64,000 nt of DNA, taken from Saccharopolyspora_C sp040643635 (GTDB lineage Bacteria > Actinomycetota > Actinomycetes > Mycobacteriales > Pseudonocardiaceae). Below are positions 35,315 to 43,984 of this stretch, one piece after another. The notes under the pieces were generated by a model. The model did no database searches, had not been told where the DNA came from, and saw only the letters and a list, made by a program, of their open reading frames with translations. The position numbers were made by a program, and so were the translations under genes. Position 1 is the first letter of the stretch; each line of letters begins with the position of its first letter. The DNA lies in assembly GCF_040643635.1 (NCBI RefSeq), contig NZ_JBEYUS010000014.1, positions 1 to 64,000 on the forward strand, in the 5' to 3' direction.

Positions 35315-36886
35315 TCAGATGACGGTGCCCACGTCCTGGGCGATGAGCTCGTCGGTGGCCCGCTCGGCGACGGCGGCGATGGTCATGGACGGGTTGCAGG
35401 CGGCGCTGGTGCCGGGCAGCAGCGCGCCGTCGAGCACGTAGAGCCCGCGCTGGCCGAGCACCCGGCCGGCCAGGTCGCAGACCGAGCCCATCGACGCCCC
35501 GCCGAGCGGGTGCCAGGTGTTCGGCACCAGCGAGGTGGTGTCCAGCCGCACGGCGCCGTCCCCGGCGACGCGGGCGACGCGCTCGTCGACGTGCCGGGCC
35601 AGCTCGGCGTCGCCGTCGTGCGGCCAGTGCAGCACGGCGTCGTCGGTGCGCGGGTCGTAGACGAACTCGCCGCGGCCGTCGCTGACCCCGTAGCCGACGA
35701 GCATGGTGGTGCGCAGGTCCCCGATCGGCGGGATCGACGCCTGGATGACCGTGTTGGCCCGCGCCGGGTCGTCCCACTCCAGGCTGCCGTAGACGACCGG
35801 GCCGCCCTGGGGCGAGCCGAAGTCCTCGGCGAAGCTGGTCCAGGTGTAGATGCGGTCGCCGTTGGAGCCCCAGCCGGAACCGAGCCCGTCCGGCAGGTCG
35901 CGGATCTGCTCCTTCGCCGCGGCCCGCATCAGCAGCTTGGTGGTGTTCGCGGTCCCGGCCGCCATCACCAGCGCCCCGGCCGTGATGATCTTCTGTTCGA
36001 GCACGGTGCCGTCGGTGGCGATCCGGTCCACGTGCACCTGCCAGCGCCCGTCGCGGGCCCGCGCCACGTCGGTGACGTGGTGCTGGGCGGCGACGGTGAC
36101 CTTGCCGGTGGCCTCGGCGGCGGCGAGGTAGGTGACGTCGACGGAGTGCTTGCCGCCGTTGTTCACCCCGAACGCGCAATCCCCGTTGGTGTAGGACGCC
36201 TTGAACTCGCCGGTGAGCTCGCGCAGCGCGTAGTCCCAGTCGATCGGCATCGGGATCTTCGACAGCGGGTACCCGGCGCGCTCGACGCCGCGGGCGAACG
36301 CGCGGGAGGGCGCGTAGGTCGAGCTCGCGATCAGCTCGTCCGGCGCGGTCGCCACCCGCAGCATCGACGCGACCCGCGGGTAGTGCTCCCGGGCCATCCG
36401 CCGGTAATCGAGCCGCTCGGGCAGCGTCGCGTTGAACACGTCCTCGTCCGGTTGCAGCGTCATGCCCTGGTAGACCAGCGAGCCGCCGCCGACGCCCGCG
36501 GCGCACATGATGTCCATGCCGCGGCCCGGGATCTGCTCGATCAGCCCGGTGCGGCGGTCGAACGGCGCGAGCTCCACGCCGAACAGCGAAGGCGTGGAAC
36601 CCAGCCAGGAGATCCGCGAGTCGGGCCGGGTGATGCTCGGGAAGGTGTCCGCGTTCGGCCCGGTGGGCCAGCGGGCGCCGCGTTCCAGCACGAGCACCGG
36701 CACCCCGGCCTGGGCGAAGCGCAGCGCGGTGACGCCGCCGCCGAAGCCGGAGCCGATGACGACGACCCGGTGCTCCTCGCGGGTCAGCCGCACCCGGTTC
36801 GCCGCGGCGGCCCGCGGTGCCGCGAACGCGGCCAGTCCGGTGGCGGCGGCTCCGGCGAGGACGGAACGTCGGCTCAGTTCGGGCAT
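35315..36886 (-). CDS. Cholesterol-oxidase-like GMC flavoenzyme, Tat-exported
   Basis: A 523-residue enzyme of the GMC family that oxidises and isomerises 3-beta-hydroxysterols in its close relatives. The N-terminus MPELSRRSVLAGAAATGLAAFAAP is a twin-arginine signal. VVIGSGFGGGVTALRFAQAG binds FAD; GVGGGSLVYQGM, TWHPLGGASMG and NPSMTIAA carry the substrate-site His and Asn. AGGAG precedes the ATG at 36886. The divergent TetR regulator and an inverted repeat between them suggest inducible control. Other sterol or bulky-alcohol substrates are possible. Confidence 0.88.
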   Translation of the reverse strand: MPELSRRSVLAGAAATGLAAFAAPRAAAANRVRLTREEHRVVVIGSGFGGGVTALRFAQAGVPVLVLERGARWPTGPNADTFPSITRPDSRISWLGSTPSLFGVELAPFDRRTGLIEQIPGRGMDIMCAAGVGGGSLVYQGMTLQPDEDVFNATLPERLDYRRMAREHYPRVASMLRVATAPDELIASSTYAPSRAFARGVERAGYPLSKIPMPIDWDYALRELTGEFKASYTNGDCAFGVNNGGKHSVDVTYLAAAEATGKVTVAAQHHVTDVARARDGRWQVHVDRIATDGTVLEQKIITAGALVMAAGTANTTKLLMRAAAKEQIRDLPDGLGSGWGSNGDRIYTWTSFAEDFGSPQGGPVVYGSLEWDDPARANTVIQASIPPIGDLRTTMLVGYGVSDGRGEFVYDPRTDDAVLHWPHDGDAELARHVDERVARVAGDGAVRLDTTSLVPNTWHPLGGASMGSVCDLAGRVLGQRGLYVLDGALLPGTSAACNPSMTIAAVAERATDELIAQDVGTVI

Positions 36887-36998
36887 GCGGGCTCCTGCTC
36901 GGTCGGGACTCGGGCGGCGTCGTCGCTGATCACGGCGGCGGATGGCTCGGAAGCGTAGGGAATCGAACCGAGAGCGGAAACCGGTCGACGTTCTCACT

Positions 36999-37027
36999 AC
37001 GCACGGGTAGCATCACGCGTCGTGCGT
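36999..37027. promoter_or_regulatory. Inverted repeat between oxidase and TetR genes
   Basis: ACGCACG (36999-37005) and CGTGCGT (37021-37027) form a perfect 7-bp inverted repeat with a 15-bp spacer covering the TetR start codon. It is a plausible autoregulatory operator of the TetR protein. Confidence 0.4.
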
Positions 37028-37591
37028 GAACGGCGAGTGTTGCTGACCCCGCAGCGCACCGACGCCCGCCGCAACCGCGAGATGATCCTGCGCGCGGCGG
37101 ACGAGGCGTTCGCCGAAGGCGCCGATTCCGTGCAGATCGAGGAGATCGCGCGCCGCGCGGGCCTCGGCCGCGCCACCGTCTACCGCCACTTCTCCGACCG
37201 GCACGCGCTGGCCACCACCGTCGCCGCGCACCGCATCGAAGCGCTCGAACGCCTCGTCAGCACCGCGGAACGCGAACGCCGCCCGTTCCGCGACCTGCTG
37301 CACTTCGTGCTCTCCGACCAGGTGGTGCGACGGCCGCTGGTCCACCTCATCCGGCAGCTGCCCGAGCAGGAGCAACGGCGCTTCGCCGACGCCCTGATCG
37401 CCGCGCTCACCCCCGCGTTCCGCCGCGCGCAGGCCGCGGCCGAGGTGCGCGCCGACCTCGAACCCGCCGACCTGATGCTCGTGCTGGAGATGATCGAAGG
37501 GGCGCTGGCGTCGAAGCTGCTGCGCTCGGGCGACGACGCGGTGCGCAAGCTGCTGTCCGTCACCCTCGACGGGCTCTGCCCCCGCCGCTGA
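37022..37591 (+). CDS. TetR-family regulator
   Basis: A 189-residue regulator with helix-turn-helix IEEIARRAGLGRATVYRHFSDR. The GTG at 37022 is used as start. It is divergent from the cholesterol-oxidase-like gene and followed 67 bp later by the F420-type oxidoreductase. I expect it to control one or both. Confidence 0.9.
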   Translation: MRERRVLLTPQRTDARRNREMILRAADEAFAEGADSVQIEEIARRAGLGRATVYRHFSDRHALATTVAAHRIEALERLVSTAERERRPFRDLLHFVLSDQVVRRPLVHLIRQLPEQEQRRFADALIAALTPAFRRAQAAAEVRADLEPADLMLVLEMIEGALASKLLRSGDDAVRKLLSVTLDGLCPRR

Positions 37592-37658
37592 ACCGGCGTC
37601 CCCGCACCGCACGGGCCGCTCGGACGCGTTCAAGCGCGATGACTGCCAGCCTGAGCGC

Positions 37659-38630
37659 ATGGTTCGGATCGGGTACACGTTGATGACCGAGCAGTCCGGC
37701 CCGCGCGCGCTGGTGCGCCACGCCCCGCTCGCCGAGGACGCGGGCTACGACTTCGCGGTGCTGAGCGACCACTACTCGCCCTGGCTGGACGCCCAAGCCC
37801 ACTCGCCGTACGCGTGGAGCGTGCTGGGCGCCGTCACCCAGGTGACCGAGCGGCTGGAGCTGATGACGTACGTGACCGCGCCCATCCTGCGCTACCACCC
37901 GGCGATCGTGGCGCAGAAGGCCGCGACGATCGGCCTGCTCTCGCAGGACCGGTTCACCCTCGGGCTCGGCGCCGGGGAGAACCTCAACGAGCACGTGGTG
38001 GGCCGCGGTTGGCCGTCCGTCGGCGTCCGGCACGAGATGCTCGTCGAAGCCGTCGAGATCATCCGCGCGCTCTCCGGCGGCGACCGGCTCGACTACGCCG
38101 GGGAGCACTTCCGCGTGGACGCCGGGAAGTTGTGGGACGTGCCCGCGCGGCCGGTGCCGATCGGCATCGCCGTGTCCGGGCCCGAATCCACCGCCCGGTT
38201 CGCGCCGCTCGCCGAGACGATGATCGCCACCGATCCCAGCGAAGCGCTGTGCCGCGGCTGGGACTCCGCCGGTGGCGGCGACCGGAAGGTCGGGCAGCTG
38301 CCGGTGTCCTGGGGCACCGACCGGGACGCGGCGGTCAAGCGGGCGCACGAGCAGTTCCGCTGGTTCGCCGGCGGCTGGCGGGTCAACGCGGACCTGCCCG
38401 GACCGGCCGGGTTCGCCGCCGCGACCCGGTTCGTGCGGCCCGAGGACGTGGCCGAGAACATCCCGTGCGGCCCCGACGCCGAGCCGATCGTCGACGCCGT
38501 CACCTCGTTCCGGGACTGCGGGTTCACCGACGTGGCCCTGGTGCAGATCGGCGGGGACGACCACCAGGACGCCTTCTTCGAGTTCTCCCGGCGGGAACTC
38601 CTGCCCCGGCTGCGCAGCCTCCTCGGCTGA
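37659..38630 (+). CDS. F420-dependent LLM-class oxidoreductase
   Basis: A 323-residue TIM-barrel enzyme. GYTLMTEQSGPRALVRHA, SDHYSPW and LGLGAGENLNEH match the F420-dependent glucose-6-phosphate dehydrogenase-like (TIGR03557) branch of the luciferase-like family. It would reduce or oxidise a substrate with cofactor F420. The end of the gene faces the PAP2 gene, with a half copy of the junction element in between. Confidence 0.85.
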   Translation: MVRIGYTLMTEQSGPRALVRHAPLAEDAGYDFAVLSDHYSPWLDAQAHSPYAWSVLGAVTQVTERLELMTYVTAPILRYHPAIVAQKAATIGLLSQDRFTLGLGAGENLNEHVVGRGWPSVGVRHEMLVEAVEIIRALSGGDRLDYAGEHFRVDAGKLWDVPARPVPIGIAVSGPESTARFAPLAETMIATDPSEALCRGWDSAGGGDRKVGQLPVSWGTDRDAAVKRAHEQFRWFAGGWRVNADLPGPAGFAAATRFVRPEDVAENIPCGPDAEPIVDAVTSFRDCGFTDVALVQIGGDDHQDAFFEFSRRELLPRLRSLLG

Positions 38631-38652
38631 AGCCCGGCTCCTCCTGCCGGCC

Positions 38653-38731
38653 GGGTGGCGGAACCTCACGGCCTGTCTCGCTGCTCCTGCCGCGTAGTGC
38701 TCGGGTGGCGGAACCTCAGCGGTTTCCTCGC
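38653..38731. repeat. Convergent-junction palindromic element, copy B (left half)
   Basis: GGGTGGCGGAACCTCA (38653-38668) is repeated 50 bp on as GGGTGGCGGAACCTCAGCG (38703-38721), followed by GTTTCCTCGC. About 50 bp up to the second arm match copy A. The right half is missing, so this copy is truncated or rearranged. It lies between convergent genes like the other copies. Confidence 0.65.
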
Positions 38732-38804
38732 GGCGGTGCGGAGGACGCGGCCTGCGCCGCGCTCGGCGTTCGGCGCGGCTGTCCGGCCCCAGCAGGCGCT
38801 GCGG

Positions 38805-39629
38805 TCACCGGCGGATCGTGCGGAACTGGACCGTCGCGTCGTCCACCGCGGGGAGCTGGACCGTGCGGTCCTCGTCGACGGCGTCCTCGCCGCGGACGCC
38901 GCCGAAGTCGTCGAACTCGTCGAAGTGCTCGTGCTCGTCGCGGTCGTCGTAGTCGGCGAAGTCGTCCCAGCCGTCGTCGCCTCCGCCGAGCACCAGCTCA
39001 CCCGCGGACGTCGCGCGCAGCCGCCCGACCAGCGGGGTGATCCGCTCGGCCAGCAGCGGCAGCAGCGCCGCCACGGCCCCGCCCAGCAGCAGGCCCACCA
39101 GCACGTCGTGCGGGTAGTGCACGCCGATGAACACCCGGGACAGCCCGGTCAGCAGCCCGACCACGACCGCGGCCCAGCCCCAGCTGCGGCGCGCGCAGAA
39201 CAGGCCGATCGCGGCGGCCGCGGCGATCGTGGAGTGGTTGCTGGGGAACGACCAGTCGCCGAGTTCCGGGCAGGACGCGATGAAGTCCGCGTGCGCGACC
39301 GCGCGGCACGGCCGGTCCTCCTGGATGAAGGACTTGAGGACCTCGCTGAGCACGTAGGCGAGCGCGGTGCCCAGCGGCGGCAGCACGGCGCGCGCCATCA
39401 CGTGGTCCTCGTCGTTGCGCGCCTGGACGAACAGCACGGCGAAGGCGGCGAGGAAACCGATGATCGCGGCCTCGGTGAAGAACTCGGCGAACGCCTGCAA
39501 CCACTCCGGGCTCGCCGCGCCCGCACCCGCGATGCCCCGGTACAGGTCGGAGCTCACGCCGGGCACGTAGGGGTTCGGCTCGGCGGCCAACGACGGCTGA
39601 ACGGCAGGTGTCGACATTCCCAACATCAT
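38805..39629 (-). CDS. PAP2-superfamily membrane phosphatase
   Basis: A 274-residue membrane protein with about five helices. KSFIQEDRPC, PSNHS and SRVFIGVHYPHD are the three acid-phosphatase motifs; lipid phosphates are the usual substrates. The last 60 residues form a very acidic Asp/Glu/His tail. ATGs at 39629, 39626 and 39617 are all possible; the first has a weak GGA seven bases upstream. Confidence 0.85.
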   Translation of the reverse strand: MMLGMSTPAVQPSLAAEPNPYVPGVSSDLYRGIAGAGAASPEWLQAFAEFFTEAAIIGFLAAFAVLFVQARNDEDHVMARAVLPPLGTALAYVLSEVLKSFIQEDRPCRAVAHADFIASCPELGDWSFPSNHSTIAAAAAIGLFCARRSWGWAAVVVGLLTGLSRVFIGVHYPHDVLVGLLLGGAVAALLPLLAERITPLVGRLRATSAGELVLGGGDDGWDDFADYDDRDEHEHFDEFDDFGGVRGEDAVDEDRTVQLPAVDDATVQFRTIRR

Positions 39630-39970
39630 ATGAAGATCCGCCGCGGGCCCGGTACCCGCTCCACCGGAATGCGGGTACCTGCAGCGATGTCCCGAACGGC
39701 CCGTCGGGCACTCGTTCAGCGGTATCCGGCGGCGAAATCCGGCCTGCGAGAGCAGACGGCGGCGCTCCGCGCAAGGCCTCGGTCGCCCGTGCGGAGCAGC
39801 GCTCGATCACATTTCCGAAGTTGATCATGCCTGAACCGGCCAACTGTACTCAATGTGATCAACATTCGCTACGGTGGCCCGCGTGCGCCGTGGTGCTGCC
39901 GCACGCAGCACCACGAGCCGGCTGGCAAGGCCGAGGAACCCGCGGTGGCGCGGGATGGGTGAGGACGGCG
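39630..39970. promoter_or_regulatory. Divergent promoter region of PAP2 and conservon
   Basis: No gene is seen in these 341 bp. An inverted repeat GTTGATCA (39820-39827) / TGATCAAC (39856-39863) lies 110-150 bp before the conservon start. The right arm is part of GATCAACATTCG (39857-39868), which recurs at 13759-13770. This could bind a regulator of the conservon. Confidence 0.35.
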
Positions 39971-41299
39971 ATGCAACAAACGACAGGGTGGATACTCGGC
40001 GGCCTGGTGATCCTGGTGGTGCTGCTGGGAGCCGCGGTGGCGTTGTTGAGCGCTCGGTTGCGCCAACAGCACAAGGAGATCGAGCAGCTCGCGGCGCTCG
40101 ACCCGCTCCCGGCACCGGAGCCCGCGCAGGCACCGGCCCCCGCGGCGCTGGAACCGCCGACCGCTCCCGCGCTGGAACCGATGCCCGCCCAACCGGACGA
40201 GCGGTTCCGCCGCGAGGTCGTGCAGGGCGCCCAGGAGGCGCTCGGCGGCACGATGCGGCGCATCCTCGCGCTGACCAACAACGCGGCCGGGCGGCTGCAC
40301 GACATGCAGCGCACCCACGGGCCGGACGTGCTGGAGGACCTGCTGCCGATCGACCACCTGCTGGCGCAGGCGCAGCGGCGCGCCCAGCTGGTGACCGTGC
40401 TGTGCGGATCGCCGCCCGGCCAGCAGCGCACCCCGCAGCTGATGGCGCGGCTCGTCGGCGCCGCCCAGTCCCGCATCCACGACTACGAGCGGGTGCGGCT
40501 GTCCACCCGCGACACCACCACCGCGGTGCTGGGGCGCGTGGTCGAACCGCTGAGCGCCGCGCTGGCGGAACTGCTGGACAACGCGACCCGCTCCTCGCCG
40601 CCGACCGCGCCGGTGGACGTGCTGATCACCGCCGAGTACCACGGCGTCTCGCTGGAGATCCACGACGGCGGGGTCGGAATGCCGCCGGACGCGCTGAACC
40701 AGGCCAACGCGCTGCTGTCCCGCGGCGACTCCGAGATCGAGCTGACCGAGCTGGGCAACCCGCCGCGCACCGGCCTCGCCGGGTGCAGCGTGCTGGCCGC
40801 GAACTACGGGTTCACCGTGCGGCTCGACGCCGCCTCCAGCCGCGGCGGCCTGCGCGCGGTGCTGCTGGTGCCGCACCACCTGCTGACCACGCTGGAGCAG
40901 CAGCCGGTGATCTCCGCCGGGCGGGACGAGCCCGCGCTCGTCCCGGAACCGGCGCCCGCACCGGCACCGGCTCCGGTCGCCGCCGAACCGGACGCACCCC
41001 GGCACCGCCAGCCCGAACCGGCCACCACGACCGCCGCCGGGCTGCCCAAGCGGCCGCGCCGCACCATGACCCGCTCCGGCGACCTGTCCGCGCCGGACAG
41101 CGCCTCCGTGCAGCCCATCGCCGACGGGGCGCAGCGCCGCACCACCGACGCGGCCCAAGGCCTGCGCGGGCTCCAGCGCGCCACTCGCGCCACCGACGAC
41201 GGCGACGCGGCCACCGAGATCGAACCGGGCCCGGCCGCCGAGCACGACGGCGACGACCCGGTGGACACGTCCACTTCCAGAAGGGATGCACGAGCATGA
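39971..41299 (+). CDS. Conservon sensor kinase-like protein (CvnA type)
   Basis: A 442-residue membrane-anchored protein. One transmembrane helix (WILGGLVILVVLLGAAVALL) leads into a Pro/Ala-rich linker. The HATPase domain has ELLDNATRSSPP (N box) and IHDGGVGMPP (G1 box), but I see no clear phospho-accepting His box. The C-terminal third is Pro/Ala/Asp-rich and disordered-looking. The ATG at 39971 has GAGG. It is gene 1 of a conservon and overlaps the roadblock gene by ATGA. Confidence 0.88.
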   Translation: MQQTTGWILGGLVILVVLLGAAVALLSARLRQQHKEIEQLAALDPLPAPEPAQAPAPAALEPPTAPALEPMPAQPDERFRREVVQGAQEALGGTMRRILALTNNAAGRLHDMQRTHGPDVLEDLLPIDHLLAQAQRRAQLVTVLCGSPPGQQRTPQLMARLVGAAQSRIHDYERVRLSTRDTTTAVLGRVVEPLSAALAELLDNATRSSPPTAPVDVLITAEYHGVSLEIHDGGVGMPPDALNQANALLSRGDSEIELTELGNPPRTGLAGCSVLAANYGFTVRLDAASSRGGLRAVLLVPHHLLTTLEQQPVISAGRDEPALVPEPAPAPAPAPVAAEPDAPRHRQPEPATTTAAGLPKRPRRTMTRSGDLSAPDSASVQPIADGAQRRTTDAAQGLRGLQRATRATDDGDAATEIEPGPAAEHDGDDPVDTSTSRRDARA

Positions 41300-41721
41300 C
41301 CGAGACGGCCCTGACGGCGCCGAAACCCGACCGGAGCTGGGTGCTCGACGACCTCGTCGAGCACTCCGGCATCCGGGCGGCCATCGCGGTGTCCGGCGAC
41401 GGGATGCTCCTGGTCAAGAACAGCGGCCTCGACCAGGCCGACGCCGAGCGCTGGGCGGCGGTCAGCGCGCCGCTGCAGGCCTGCGCCCGGCACGGGATGG
41501 AACCGCTGGGCTACCCCACCGGCGGTTTCGAGCAGGTGCTGGTGCAGCACGCGCAGGGCTACCAGCTGCTGCAACCGTTCGGCGAGGAGTCCTACCTCGT
41601 GCTGGTGACCGACGCCGACACCGACCTGGGCGTGGTGTCGACCGAGATGCAGATGACCGCCAAGCGGCTCGGGCAGGAGATGGGCACGGCTGCGCGCACC
41701 GCCGCCAGGCGGAGTTCGTGA
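41296..41721 (+). CDS. Roadblock/LC7-domain protein (CvnB type)
   Basis: A 141-residue protein with the roadblock fold (WVLDDLVEHSGIRAAIAVSGDGMLLVKNSGLD). Such proteins act as partners or GTPase-activating factors for the small GTPase encoded two genes on. It overlaps both neighbours (ATGA and GTGA), so the operon is translationally coupled. Confidence 0.92.
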   Translation: MTETALTAPKPDRSWVLDDLVEHSGIRAAIAVSGDGMLLVKNSGLDQADAERWAAVSAPLQACARHGMEPLGYPTGGFEQVLVQHAQGYQLLQPFGEESYLVLVTDADTDLGVVSTEMQMTAKRLGQEMGTAARTAARRSS

Positions 41722-42086
41722 CCCCGGGACCGCACCGGCGGGAGTCGGAGCTGGTGCGCTCCTACGTGCTCACCCGGGGCCGGGCCCGGGCCGAGCAACC
41801 GGTGGAACCGGCCGCCCTGGTGCGGGCGGCGGCCACCGGTGCGGTGTCCGAGCTCGATCCGGACCGCCGCCGGATCGTGCAGGTCGCCCAAGGCGGTGCG
41901 CTGTCGGTGGCCGAGATCGCCGCGCACACCGAACTGCCGCTGACGGTGACGCTGGTGGTGGTGGCCGACCTGATCGACGAGGGATACCTGACGCCCGCCT
42001 CGGCGAACCGCCCGGCGTCGGTGCCCAGCACGGATCTGCTGCAGGAGGTGCTCGATGGACTCCGCCGCCTGGACACCTCCGCCTGA
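41718..42086 (+). CDS. DUF742 protein (CvnC type)
   Basis: A 122-residue DUF742 protein with a winged-helix-like core (VRSYVLTRGRA, RRIVQVAQGGALSVAEIAAHTELPL, LVVVADLIDEGYL). The GTG at 41718 overlaps the roadblock stop. The 3' end overlaps the GTPase gene by 32 bp. It is the third conservon member; its molecular role is not known. Confidence 0.92.
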   Translation: MTPGPHRRESELVRSYVLTRGRARAEQPVEPAALVRAAATGAVSELDPDRRRIVQVAQGGALSVAEIAAHTELPLTVTLVVVADLIDEGYLTPASANRPASVPSTDLLQEVLDGLRRLDTSA

Positions 42087-42687
42087 GTCGGCCTACGTCG
42101 CCGACACGGTGCGACGATCGGCGAAGATCCTGGTGGTCGGCCCGGCCGGTGTCGGCAAGACCACGTTCGTCGACACCATGTCGGAGATCATGCCGCTGCA
42201 CACCGAGGAATCGCTGACCTCGGCCAGCGAGGCGGTCGACGACCTGCACCTCACCCCGGCGAAGACGACGACCACGGTGGCGCTGGACTTCGGCCGCCGC
42301 ACCCTCAACGATCAGCTGGTGCTGTACCTGTTCGGCACGCCCGGCCAGCAGCGGTTCACCTACCTGTGGCGGACGCTGGCGAACGGCTCGCTCGGCGCGC
42401 TGGTGCTGGCGGACACCCGCCGGCTGGCGGATTCGTTCGAGGTGATGGACCGGGTGGAGGAGCTGGGCCTGCCCTACGCGATCGCGGTGAACGCGTTCGA
42501 CTCCGCCCCGCTGCACTCGGTGGCGGACCTGCGCGAAGCGCTCGACCCGCCGCCGGAGACGCCGGTCGCGGTGTGCGACGCGCGGGACGTCGCCTCCTGC
42601 ACCCGGGTGCTGGTCGACCTGGTCGAGCACGTGCTGCTGACCTCGACCTCCGGCAGGCACGCCGCCGACCCGACGGTGCGCTCGTGA
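42055..42687 (+). CDS. Conservon small GTPase (CvnD type)
   Basis: A 210-residue Ras-like GTP-binding protein. GPAGVGKTT is the P-loop, FGTPGQQRF the G3 region and NAFD takes the place of NKxD. In conservons it is thought to form a membrane complex with the other Cvn proteins, like a eukaryotic G-protein system. Confidence 0.92.
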   Translation: MDSAAWTPPPESAYVADTVRRSAKILVVGPAGVGKTTFVDTMSEIMPLHTEESLTSASEAVDDLHLTPAKTTTTVALDFGRRTLNDQLVLYLFGTPGQQRFTYLWRTLANGSLGALVLADTRRLADSFEVMDRVEELGLPYAIAVNAFDSAPLHSVADLREALDPPPETPVAVCDARDVASCTRVLVDLVEHVLLTSTSGRHAADPTVRS

Positions 42688-42733
42688 CCGCACTCCCCCA
42701 GCCCCCGACGACCTCCCCGACGACGGAGCGACC

Positions 42734-43984
42734 ATGACGGCCCTGTCCGGCCCCGACCTGCAAGACCGCATCCCGCTGCACGGCGAGGAGTTCACCGCGC
42801 ACCCGGATCGGGTGTACGCGCGGCTGCGCTCCCGCGGCCCGATCGTGCCGGTGACGCTGGCGCCCGACGTGCCCGCGATGCTGGTGGTCGACTACGAGAC
42901 GGCGCTGCAGGTGCTGCGCAGCCCGCACGTGTTCGTCAAGGACTCGCGCCGCTGGCAGGACACCGCGCCGCCGGACACCCCGGTGCTGCCGATGATGTCC
43001 TGGCGGCCGAACACGCTGTTCGCCGACGGGCAGCGGCACGCGCGGCTGCGCCCGCCGGTGGAGCACAGCCTCACCGCGGTGAAACCCGCGCAGCTGCGGC
43101 GCTTCGTGCAGTCCAGCGCGATCCGGCTGATCACCGGGTTCACCGGCCGCGGCCACGCCGACCTGCTCGGCGAGTACGCGGCGCAGCTGCCGATGCTGGT
43201 GCTGCAGCAGATGTTCGGCTGCCCCGCCGAGATCGCGCAGGCCATGGTCGCCGCGATCGCCGCGCTGTGGGACGGCACCGACCCGCAGCTGGCGAACCGG
43301 TACCTGGAGGAGAGCGTCAACGACCTCGTCCGGTACAAGCGCGCGAACCCCGGGGACGACGTGACGACCCGGATGATCGAGCACCCGCACGGCCTCGACG
43401 ACGACGAGCTGCAGCACCAGCTGATCATCACGATGGGCGCCGGCGCGGAACCGCTGGGCAACTGGATCGCGAACGCGCTGTACCTGCTGCTCACCGAGCA
43501 CCGGGTGGCCGACGCGGTCGCCACCGGCAGCGTCGCGCTGGACGAGGCGCTCGACGACGTGCTGTGGCGGTTCACCCCGCTGGCGAACTACGCGATCACC
43601 TACCCGCGGCACCCGGTGTACCTGGGCCGCGTGCTGCTGCCCGCCGACGAACCGGTGGTGATCTCGATGGCCGCGATCAACACCGACCCGGCGCTGCACC
43701 CGTCCGGGCAGATCCCGGCGGGCAACCGGGCGCACCTCGCGTTCAGCGCGGGCGCGCACACCTGCCCGGCGAGCAGGCCCGCGCGCTTGATCGCGACCGT
43801 GGCGCTGGAGACCCTTTTGGACTACGTTCCCGAAGTCGAGCTGGATGATCAGCAACCGCTGCGGTGGCGTCCCGGCCCCTTCCACCGGGCGCTGACGGCC
43901 CTGCCGGTGCGCTTCCCAGCCGTGTCCTCGCTCGCCGAACCCACCACAGGAGGATCCGCATGTCCGCATCGCAGTGCCCCGTGA
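42734..43984 (+). CDS. CYP157-like P450 without the ExxR motif
   Basis: A 416-residue P450-like protein. The haem loop FSAGAHTCPASRPARL keeps the cysteine. The K-helix reads ALDDVLWRF with no Glu-x-x-Arg. The I-helix reads MGAGAEPLGNW without the conserved Thr. CYP157 proteins of conservons are known to lack ExxR (E-Q-S-L-W in that family aligns with D-D-V-L-W here). It overlaps the next P450 by 25 bp, as in CYP157-CYP154 operons. Catalytic competence is uncertain. Confidence 0.85.
   Translation: MTALSGPDLQDRIPLHGEEFTAHPDRVYARLRSRGPIVPVTLAPDVPAMLVVDYETALQVLRSPHVFVKDSRRWQDTAPPDTPVLPMMSWRPNTLFADGQRHARLRPPVEHSLTAVKPAQLRRFVQSSAIRLITGFTGRGHADLLGEYAAQLPMLVLQQMFGCPAEIAQAMVAAIAALWDGTDPQLANRYLEESVNDLVRYKRANPGDDVTTRMIEHPHGLDDDELQHQLIITMGAGAEPLGNWIANALYLLLTEHRVADAVATGSVALDEALDDVLWRFTPLANYAITYPRHPVYLGRVLLPADEPVVISMAAINTDPALHPSGQIPAGNRAHLAFSAGAHTCPASRPARLIATVALETLLDYVPEVELDDQQPLRWRPGPFHRALTALPVRFPAVSSLAEPTTGGSACPHRSAP

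Noticed and set aside
39608..39970. Upstream extension of the conservon kinase-like frame to 39608
   Set aside because: The ATG at 39971 has GAGG and begins directly before the membrane helix; the extension overlaps the divergent promoter region.
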